A stretch of DNA of 41,646 bases from Candidatus Omnitrophota bacterium (GTDB taxonomy: Bacteria > Omnitrophota > Omnitrophia > Omnitrophales > JACROU01), in the NCBI GenBank assembly GCA_029261035.1, contig JAJDCD010000011.1, forward strand, positions 1 through 41,646, given 5' to 3'. Below, piece after piece: positions 25,926 to 33,440 of this stretch. Position 1 is the stretch's first letter, and each line of letters starts with the position of its first letter. Position numbers and translations under genes: made by a program. Under the pieces are notes generated by a model, which was given only the letters and a program-made list of their open reading frames with translations, was not told the origin of the DNA and did not search any database.

Positions 25926-25966
25926 CTCTAAGGGGCCAGGCCCCAAAAGGGCCTGGCCCCTTAGAG
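25926..25966. repeat. 18-bp perfect hairpin between P2 and P1
   Basis: CTCTAAGGGGCCAGGCCC and GGGCCTGGCCCCTTAGAG pair perfectly around the 5-base loop CAAAA. It is 33 bases after the P2 stop on the minus strand. There is no T tract, so it may be an RNA-stabilising or factor-dependent end, or a REP-like insertion related to the GGGCCAGTCCC and GGGACAGTCCC tracts elsewhere. Confidence 0.9.
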
Positions 25967-25998
25967 GATTCATGGAATTCCCCCAAAAAAACAAAAAA

Positions 25999-28900
25999 CT
26001 ATGCGGCAGTTAGAACAGCTCTTTGAGATTGGTGGATTTCGAAAAGATTTTCGACAAATTGACGAAGGTTAAAGCGGACAATATATTGTTGATTCTCAAC
26101 ATTCCAATTCACTTCAAAACCCATAGATCTGACAAAATTGAGATATCCATTACGACTCACACCCTCTTGCTCTCCTTCTAGAACACGAGCTAATGTCACC
26201 AAAACTTCTGCAATTATAGGTTTTACGAATTGAAGATCCTTAGGAATTTTACCATCTTGATAAATAAGCACATTAGAAGATTTTAATTTTTTAGAAATAC
26301 GCTCATCAGGTAATAGATAAATAAGAGCTTCATCGTTTTTCTTAGATTTTTGATGCTGATCCATAGCAGAAACCAAAAGAACACTTGGTTTTCTTTTAAA
26401 ATGAATCTGCGGTGCAATATCCGTTTTAGATAATTTTATCTTCCTTAAATAATTCTGAACGATCTTAACCTGCATTTGATCGGGAGAAGTATAATAAATA
26501 TGCCATTTCAAAGCTTCAAAACCTACCATAGAGAAAGAACTTTCTATCAACGTTTCAAAATCTTCCTCATTTGTTGGCAAAGAATCTGCATGAGCAACAA
26601 CTACTACGTCCTTATCATTCTTGGAAGAAGAATTTAACGCTAGTTGTCTTCTTAAAATGGCTAATGCTAGCTTCAAAGAAACATCACCACCATCTAAGGA
26701 AAGTATACTGTGGTATAAAGAAATAGCTTTCTGATTCGACTGATACTCTCGAACAAGAACATCTGAAGAAACTCCTTTAATAACTGATTTCAACAAAAGC
26801 TTAAGACGCTCTTTTACAAGAGTAACATCTTCAAAAATAGATGCTAATAACAATTTAGAAACGAGCTGATTTATTTTTTGATCTAAAAGAGAACTCTCTA
26901 TATCCGAACTTAAAACAAGAAGAGATTCGATCAACACCGATTCTGATTTGATTCGTTCTATCATCAAATCAACCATATATCGAACTAACTTGTCCTCTAC
27001 AGCTTCAATCTTATTTGATCGGAGTTGTTCCATTAACTCTTGTTGGAACACCTTCTTTTCACTCTCTGTCCAGAAACGTTCCATCAACCCAAACTCTGTT
27101 GCAATATATTCAAAAAGATCGTTCTCATTCACCATTGTGCTTCCCAACGAGTTCCCACTCAAAATAGTTTTCGCTCGATCGACAACACGCTTGGCCACCG
27201 TATCACCACGAGCAGACCCAATCCTTAGACCATTTTTAACAAAAACTGTATTTAATTCTTCCGGAACATGCGTCTTACCACCCACACGAACCGTTTCTCT
27301 TCTTGTTCGAAAGGACTTTAGCAACTCCAAATCTATTGTTTGGGCAATAATCTGAGCTAGAGTTTCCTCTGCCCTATCTTCAAGTTGTCCTTTTTTCAAT
27401 TCTTTCTTTAACCGATTGATAACTCGACGCTGACCAAAAGAGTCTACTCCTCGAAGAACCCCTCTAATCTTTACAAATTTTTCATAATCTAAAGGCGGGA
27501 ATTGCTCTGGAGCAAGAATCTCAGTATCAATCTTTCTGTAGTAGAAAACATCATCTCCAAAAATCAAAAGTTTTCTAAGCTTTGAAACAGTATTACGAAC
27601 CAAAGCTTCTTCAACAAGAGGCGTATAAAACCCTTCTAAGAATTGAGGGTCTGTTCCTGGGTAGTTAAGACGAATAATTTGCAAAGCAAACCCTGTTTGT
27701 CCTTCGCTATAATTGTCAGGGTCCTCTAAATTTTCTAAAAGAATTTTTAGTTCCTCAAAAGTAAACCCAAGCTCAAGGAGCTCTTTAACACTCTTTGCAT
27801 GTTGTGGCGTTTCATCCACATCTAAAATATCCATAATACTCAATTCCACATATTGAAAGTCTTGCTCTTCAACACCTAAAAATTCAAGGATTCTATCCGC
27901 ATCGTTACCCTTAACAACTTCAATCGGATCGGAACCAAACGGGTCTTCTTCTCCTTTGTAGAGATAAAAATTCTCCCCTTCATAATGTTTTTCTAATTCT
28001 GTTTGCTCACGCTTTCGATCTACTCCTCGAGCAATACGATGACGACTACTTTCATAAAAACCACTTTGCCCATAAAAGATAAGTTCATTTCGCTTTTTTG
28101 TAAAAGACGGCCCCCACTGTTGATATCCATGCCTTACTCCTTGTGGCAATGCCATCATTGATACTTTTTCAGCTGAAATTCGTTCTTCAATTTTAGTTAC
28201 AATGCGGACTAACCGTTCCTTAGCATCATTTCCGTAAATATAAAACATGAATTTCGGTTCGTTTGGATCAGAAATAGCCGGCGCACCCGATTTACGTTTA
28301 TCCGTGTTTGAGGAAAGTATTTTTCCATACACTCTCTCCTCTTCACTCAGAACAGAGGAAACAATATCCAATACCTCATAAAAATGTTCCGGATTCGGGT
28401 TTAAAAATAATTTCCAAAGCTTTCGATCATTCGTATGTTTACGGACAGCTCCTTTCTTTACATAGAGCCATCCATTAACTTGACGCGTAGCAAGTCCGTG
28501 TTTAGCAAATATTGAATTGGCTATTCTTAAGTACTCCACATTACTCAAACTTGTCACAGGGATATAACCTCCATCTCTAGAAGTTTCTTCTGCATAAGAC
28601 TCATCTTGACCAAACATATTTTTAGCTAAAATTCTTAAATATTCAGCTTCTTCTTTCTGAAAAGCAGCTTTACTTGTAGTATAGGTACTTGAATTTCCAT
28701 AATATAGTCCTGGACGACGAACTCCATCTTTCAAAGCTTGTCTCAAGTCCCCGTGTTCTTGTTTATTTTCATCCATATAAAAAGCAAAATATTGCTCTTC
28801 TGCTCCGGTACCCTTAACTCTTTTAAATTTTTTAATAAGCTCCTTTGGAACCCCATTATCCCTTGCAAATCGAGTAACATCCCAAAACATATGATCCGGA

Positions 28901-31900
28901 ATTAAAATTGTCTGAACATTATCCAATGTCACTTGCTTACGAATTTGAAGTTGAGGACTAAAATAACTTCTCAAGTAAACTTCATCTCCTAAAATAAAGT
29001 CATCGGGATCATCCGGTAAGGGAATCAACTGACGTCTGAAGTCATATTCGTTTGCAATCCTTCTTCTCATTTCACGCTCTTCCATTCCTGCTTGTTTAAA
29101 TCGAGATCGAGCAATTTGGAAAAGGTCATAAAAAATTTCATCCACATCATCATGATGATTGCGTCCTTGCCCTCGGAATTGCTCTTCAAATCCACGTTTC
29201 ATAACAATTTTTATCGCGCCATACTCCGAATCCAAACCATATCGGAATTGAGACCCTCGATGATCTGTCGGTTTCACATAACCAGACTGTAAAATAAGTT
29301 TAAATGTCTCATAGGAAGTATTATGGGTCCATAGCAACTCTTCAAATAATCCCTTTACCGATTTCACTCTATCGATTTGCAATAAAATATCATTCAAAAA
29401 ATCTTCTGTACTTACTGTTGCTGTCATTTTTCGGCTTGAAAACTGCTCTGTAATTTCCTGATCCCTCTCATACTCTCTTCTATATGGATCAACACCAAAG
29501 ATGTCAGGGTAATTATTCACAATCGTGGCATAACCCGACATCTGATAATGAACCCATTTTTTGATATAACTTAAAACACTCTTGATTTCAGGCTCTGCTT
29601 GGTCAATCCCAGCCAAACTTAAGATTCCCTGAAGGATAATACCAATAACAACATCTCTAGTCTCATTCTCCATTTCTTGACGAATAGAAACCGAAAAAGA
29701 TTTGAGCAAACTCAATAACAGTCGATAATCATGAGAAACATAATCCAAATTATCGAATAGGTAGTAAAATCGAATAGCTGCTTTAAAATCTCCTCGCGAC
29801 ATCTTTCTTTCTGCACTCTCAGCAATCATTTTGGTGACTCGTCTATGCAAACCATTCTTCTGTTGCTCTAACCCTCCCCTGCCAACCAAACGAAAATAAT
29901 AAGGCTCCATCTGTTTATAATAGATAATGGCTCGTGTTTTTTCATTTTCAAGAACTTCCCCTTCTAAGTTAACTCTTGGAACAGCAACATCCGCTATCGA
30001 CATTTTCCATGAGTCCCTTCCTTTTCTAGGGCTCTTTTCTTGCCTTTCAATAGGGGTTAATAACTGATCAATGACATAAAAATTTAAATAAGCCACCATT
30101 TCAATGACATTTTGAGAAATCCGTTCTGCCTTATCGGATCTTAATACAAGATCTTCCATCATGACGGTAAACAATTGCTCTAAAGAGCGTAATTCAAAAG
30201 TAGATATATCTTTTTTCTCCCTTAAAACTTCAACAGCCTCCTCAATACGTCCCGCTCTTACCATATCTGTCATCTCTCTTAAAGTTTCTTCAGGCGTTTT
30301 TTCTTTTTGAAAATAATAAACAGGAGTAGAAGAATGGTTTATAATTTGATATCGGTTCAAATCCATCCGGTAAATAATATCCATATTCATTTTAGGAATA
30401 GTTGTATCCTCCCATTGCAAACCACCTTTCCCCGGAACTCCAACTGTAACCCAATTACCAAAACTTGGGTCTTTTCCTATTTTGACACCCTGCCTACTCT
30501 GATTGTAAGGCACCAAATCATTAATCCTATAAACATCCCCTACAGCATTAAACATAACTTCCTGAACCCCAGTCCTGTCCACACGTAAAAAATGTTCCCC
30601 CACACTTAAATAGGTGTCCGTGTAATTAGGAATGGACAGCATTTCTGTCAATGGATCGAAAAGGTATTTATAGCTTCCCACCTCTAAAACAAAACCACCA
30701 TTTGCTGCATCTGTAGCCCAATATTGCCCTAAACGCCTTGTACCTAACGAAGCAGCTTGAGTTTTTTCTTCTTGCTGGCTTGGTAACATTAAATCTTGAA
30801 ATGCTTTTCTAACAACATCTCGTCCTTCTGTTTTCAATACTGTCCCAACTATCTTTTTTATACTTTCTAACAACACTTCTGTTTTCAAACGCGAATCTTG
30901 ATTTCGAATCACCTCGTCCAACTGAGTAAGTAAAGCCTCTGGATTTTCAAACAAACCTCTTTGCTTCACTTTTTGGATAATTTCTGACTTCCAATTTGAT
31001 TTCAGAACAGATAAGTCTAGATTTCCCTGTTGAAACACTTCTAATAACGCTAAATCAACATACGCTTCTAAAAATTTTTGCTGGCTGCTACCTAATCCCA
31101 TCGTAGCTAACACCGTTTGAATTGTATCCTTATAACTCACATCTCCTCTAAGCACTCGGTGATAGTTATCTTCTGTCTCAACGGATTGAATTTGAGGAGA
31201 AACAACTAAATAAGAAATCCCCTCTGCTCTCAAAAGTTCGGCAATCCCTGGCATATGAAAACCTCCAGCAACAACGATTCCATTGGACTGATTTTCTTTT
31301 CTCATCGCCTCAAGTAAATTATCTAAAAGCACTCGATCTCTCTTTATCGCCTCTCTATAAAACTCCATCACTGCATCCAAGTTTAAAGACAATGAAATAT
31401 CTTCCCCATGGTCTTTAAGAAAGGTTCTCATAGAATCAAACGAAAGCTGGAGCGCATCCCACTCTTGCCGAGCAATCTCTAAGGAAGACAGCTGTTTTAA
31501 ACGATAAAGGTCTGAATAAAAGTGCAGCAATTTTTTTGCTGAACTCAAATCAGCTTTATTACTTTCTACAAAATTTTCTTTTAGCTTCCAACTCAAATCC
31601 TCAACTTCACTATAAACAGATAAAGCTTCCATTTGAAACAGGGTGTCTTCTGCTGCATCTGTATTTAATTGTAGAATCTGAAACAATAAGGGGTAATTTG
31701 TTTCTAGAGGAATTTGATATTGATGAACTAATTTAAAAAGAGTAGGTAAAAACGAAGATAAGTTTTTTGAGTGATTTAAAAAATAAGTCTCTTCCCTAAG
31801 AAAATCTTGAAGCTCTTTAGAGAAAAGCTTTCGTGCTATAGAATCAAACTTTTTCTTAACCAGTGAGATTGTGTGAAGATTTTGCTCTTTAGATTCTATT

Positions 31901-32415
31901 GCTTTCAGAAAAGAGTTTCGGTTTTTAAAATAGAGCTCTTCATCTTCTAGCCCATAATAAATTGCTGATTGAGATCCAAGAATAGCCGCCGCTTCTCCAC
32001 CCGAAAGTTCTCCACGTCTTAAATATCGATCAACAACAACTTCACTCACCTTTTTATCCGGAAAACTTCTAAGTAAAGTATGGTCCTGTTTTCCTTTCCC
32101 TCCTTCGAGGCCAACAAGATTAAATCCATACTGATTCTGAAAACTCTCAATTAAATTTCGAATATTTTTCTGAGCATCATACACACCATGCGCATCTTGG
32201 ATCAGAATGACAGAACGAGTAGCGTTTTCTTTAGAAGAAACAAACTTCTCTTCTAAAGAGCCATATTGAGAATTGAGTTGGATATCATCGAAAGAAACTA
32301 CAGATGCGGCAATAGGTAATTGCGCCTGAGCAGGAGCTACAAAACAAGTTTCTAAAAACAGAAAACTAATGATAAGAAAACTACTAATAAATTGTCGAAA
32401 ACGCTTAGACCTCAT
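25999..32415 (-). CDS. giant secreted multidomain protein P2 (Tiki/ChaN-like N-terminus)
   Basis: 2138 residues from the ATG at 32415 (MRSKRFRQF), which starts a clean signal peptide ending APAQAQ and has GGAAGGGA upstream. A frame to 32496 via GTG adds a second hydrophobic stretch and has its GGAG overlapping the start, so I reject it. The Tiki/ChaN-like domain matches P1 (LIQDAHGVYDAQKNI, NLVGLEGGKGKQDHTLLRSF, GELSGGEAAAI, AGGFHMPGI). AASLG at 30742-30750 (residue about 557) follows. Then come an FHA-like segment (about 640-690, VKIGKDPSFGNWVTVG), the LLWTHNTSYETFKLIL module (about 1023) and a HopA1-like module (about 1330-1490, LWKLFLNPNPEHFYEV, QQWGPSFTKKRNELIFY). GNSLG at 27142-27150 comes next, and the shared C-terminal module ends QRAVLTAA. 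It lacks P1's methyltransferase-like block, which accounts for part of the size difference. Confidence 0.85.
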   Translation of the reverse strand: MRSKRFRQFISSFLIISFLFLETCFVAPAQAQLPIAASVVSFDDIQLNSQYGSLEEKFVSSKENATRSVILIQDAHGVYDAQKNIRNLIESFQNQYGFNLVGLEGGKGKQDHTLLRSFPDKKVSEVVVDRYLRRGELSGGEAAAILGSQSAIYYGLEDEELYFKNRNSFLKAIESKEQNLHTISLVKKKFDSIARKLFSKELQDFLREETYFLNHSKNLSSFLPTLFKLVHQYQIPLETNYPLLFQILQLNTDAAEDTLFQMEALSVYSEVEDLSWKLKENFVESNKADLSSAKKLLHFYSDLYRLKQLSSLEIARQEWDALQLSFDSMRTFLKDHGEDISLSLNLDAVMEFYREAIKRDRVLLDNLLEAMRKENQSNGIVVAGGFHMPGIAELLRAEGISYLVVSPQIQSVETEDNYHRVLRGDVSYKDTIQTVLATMGLGSSQQKFLEAYVDLALLEVFQQGNLDLSVLKSNWKSEIIQKVKQRGLFENPEALLTQLDEVIRNQDSRLKTEVLLESIKKIVGTVLKTEGRDVVRKAFQDLMLPSQQEEKTQAASLGTRRLGQYWATDAANGGFVLEVGSYKYLFDPLTEMLSIPNYTDTYLSVGEHFLRVDRTGVQEVMFNAVGDVYRINDLVPYNQSRQGVKIGKDPSFGNWVTVGVPGKGGLQWEDTTIPKMNMDIIYRMDLNRYQIINHSSTPVYYFQKEKTPEETLREMTDMVRAGRIEEAVEVLREKKDISTFELRSLEQLFTVMMEDLVLRSDKAERISQNVIEMVAYLNFYVIDQLLTPIERQEKSPRKGRDSWKMSIADVAVPRVNLEGEVLENEKTRAIIYYKQMEPYYFRLVGRGGLEQQKNGLHRRVTKMIAESAERKMSRGDFKAAIRFYYLFDNLDYVSHDYRLLLSLLKSFSVSIRQEMENETRDVVIGIILQGILSLAGIDQAEPEIKSVLSYIKKWVHYQMSGYATIVNNYPDIFGVDPYRREYERDQEITEQFSSRKMTATVSTEDFLNDILLQIDRVKSVKGLFEELLWTHNTSYETFKLILQSGYVKPTDHRGSQFRYGLDSEYGAIKIVMKRGFEEQFRGQGRNHHDDVDEIFYDLFQIARSRFKQAGMEEREMRRRIANEYDFRRQLIPLPDDPDDFILGDEVYLRSYFSPQLQIRKQVTLDNVQTILIPDHMFWDVTRFARDNGVPKELIKKFKRVKGTGAEEQYFAFYMDENKQEHGDLRQALKDGVRRPGLYYGNSSTYTTSKAAFQKEEAEYLRILAKNMFGQDESYAEETSRDGGYIPVTSLSNVEYLRIANSIFAKHGLATRQVNGWLYVKKGAVRKHTNDRKLWKLFLNPNPEHFYEVLDIVSSVLSEEERVYGKILSSNTDKRKSGAPAISDPNEPKFMFYIYGNDAKERLVRIVTKIEERISAEKVSMMALPQGVRHGYQQWGPSFTKKRNELIFYGQSGFYESSRHRIARGVDRKREQTELEKHYEGENFYLYKGEEDPFGSDPIEVVKGNDADRILEFLGVEEQDFQYVELSIMDILDVDETPQHAKSVKELLELGFTFEELKILLENLEDPDNYSEGQTGFALQIIRLNYPGTDPQFLEGFYTPLVEEALVRNTVSKLRKLLIFGDDVFYYRKIDTEILAPEQFPPLDYEKFVKIRGVLRGVDSFGQRRVINRLKKELKKGQLEDRAEETLAQIIAQTIDLELLKSFRTRRETVRVGGKTHVPEELNTVFVKNGLRIGSARGDTVAKRVVDRAKTILSGNSLGSTMVNENDLFEYIATEFGLMERFWTESEKKVFQQELMEQLRSNKIEAVEDKLVRYMVDLMIERIKSESVLIESLLVLSSDIESSLLDQKINQLVSKLLLASIFEDVTLVKERLKLLLKSVIKGVSSDVLVREYQSNQKAISLYHSILSLDGGDVSLKLALAILRRQLALNSSSKNDKDVVVVAHADSLPTNEEDFETLIESSFSMVGFEALKWHIYYTSPDQMQVKIVQNYLRKIKLSKTDIAPQIHFKRKPSVLLVSAMDQHQKSKKNDEALIYLLPDERISKKLKSSNVLIYQDGKIPKDLQFVKPIIAEVLVTLARVLEGEQEGVSRNGYLNFVRSMGFEVNWNVENQQYIVRFNLRQFVENLFEIHQSQRAVLTAA

Positions 32416-32734
32416 TAATGGTAAATGTCCCTTCCAAAAGAATTTAGATATTATAAATCCTTTTAAAAGTAACACAAAATCTAATATTTTCAACACTCCT
32501 TGGGAATCATTACTAAGTTATTGTTATGGAAGGGGTTATCAACCAATAAAAAAAAGGGGGCTGTCATTGCGAAGCAAAGACAAATGGGCTGCGGCAATCT
32601 CGGGCGTAACAGAAAATTGTCATTCCCGAAATCTTTTATCGGGAATCCATGATGTTTTGAATATTTTTTATTAAAAGACTGGATCCCCGACTAAAACATT
32701 CGGGGATGACATCACAGAAGGCGAAAACAACACT
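32416..32734. other. gap upstream of P2, mostly repeats
   Basis: 319 bases with no credible gene. Its part next to P2 is AT-rich and probably holds the P2 promoter, though I cannot assign boxes. The rest is the palindromic repeat listed separately. Confidence 0.5.
32563..32710. repeat. compound GTCATT palindromic repeats
   Basis: A GTCATTGCGAAGC...GCGGCAATC unit (32563-32600) is followed by GTCATTCCCGA...TCGGGAATCC and GGATCCCCGA...TCGGGGATGAC (32619-32710). These are two members of the GTCAT-type family placed side by side. Confidence 0.8.
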
Positions 32735-33274
32735 CTAAGACTTATCACCAAACATATTTTGAATAAAACGATTATAACTAGCCCCCAAACCGCTGTCATA
32801 AGACTCTACATCCGAATCATCGTCATCTTGATCAAACTTGCTCGAGTCATCTCGTTGCTCATCACTCTCATCATCGTCCGTGTCGAATTTACTATCGTCA
32901 TCCCTTTGACTATCGCTATCATCGTCATCGGTATCAAACTTACTTGAATTATCTCGTTGGTCATCACTCTCATCATCATCCGTGTCGAATTTACTATCGC
33001 CATCCCTTTGACTATCGCTATCATCGTCATCGGTATCAAACTTACTTGAATTATCTCGTTGGTCATCACTCTCATCATCATCTTGATCAAAAGGGTTATC
33101 TTCAAAACCCAGACCTGGACCTTCAAAACCAAAGTCATCCCCAAAACCATCCATCTGAACATCAGGATTATCAATCAATGTCTGCTCCTTAATACGAGCT
33201 TGGTCTAGACTAGCCAACACAATAGATTGATTCAGAGAAAAAACGATGAGAATGGGAATAACAAAATTCTTCAT
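32735..33274 (-). CDS. secreted aspartate-rich repeat protein
   Basis: 179 residues. A signal peptide (MKNFVIPILIVFSLNQSIVLA) and a Gly/Phe-rich segment (GFGDDFGFEGPGLGFED) are followed by six 17-residue acidic repeats. They alternate between two types, as in SKFDTDDDDSDSQRD and SKFDTDDDESDDQRD, so the DNA repeat is a 102-base dimer. A C-terminal tail (LGASYNRFIQNMFGDKS) follows. The net charge is very negative. Asp-rich secreted proteins often bind calcium or other cations, but the repeat is not the canonical RTX or dockerin loop, so this is inference. ATG with AAAGG seven bases upstream. It sits between giant genes P3 and P2, all on the minus strand. Confidence 0.85.
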   Translation of the reverse strand: MKNFVIPILIVFSLNQSIVLASLDQARIKEQTLIDNPDVQMDGFGDDFGFEGPGLGFEDNPFDQDDDESDDQRDNSSKFDTDDDDSDSQRDGDSKFDTDDDESDDQRDNSSKFDTDDDDSDSQRDDDSKFDTDDDESDEQRDDSSKFDQDDDDSDVESYDSGLGASYNRFIQNMFGDKS

Positions 33275-33321
33275 AAATACCTTTCACAAAAATTAGAATG
33301 AAGGAATTATAGCACAAATAA

Positions 33322-33440
33322 AGTGACTGTCATCAGGCTGCGTGTACGCAGACCATGGTGACTGTCACTTTATGCTTTGAGACTTAAAAATTTAGTGACA
33401 GTCACCATGGTCTGCCGTTGACAGCCTGATGACAGTCACT
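33322..33440. repeat. 119-bp near-perfect palindrome at the P3 3' end
   Basis: The outer arms AGTGACTGTCATCAGGCTG (33322-33340) and CAGCCTGATGACAGTCACT (33422-33440) are perfect. Inner 22-base arms (33348-33369 and 33394-33415) are also perfect and contain GACCATGGTGACTGTCACT. The loop is 24 bases. The right edge overlaps the P3 stop codon (33439-33441). Confidence 0.95.

Noticed and set aside
32416-32496. GTG start for P2 adding 27 residues
   Set aside because: The Shine-Dalgarno-like GGAG overlaps the start, and the shorter form begins a clean signal peptide with an upstream GGAAGGGA.
32806-33192. Alternative frames over the aspartate-rich gene (Met/Ile-rich and His-rich)
   Set aside because: They are by-products of the 102-base repeat; only the minus-strand frame with a signal peptide and a ribosome binding site is credible.
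32735-33274. CRISPR-like array because of regular repeats
   Set aside because: The repeats are coding, in frame, and have no unique spacers.
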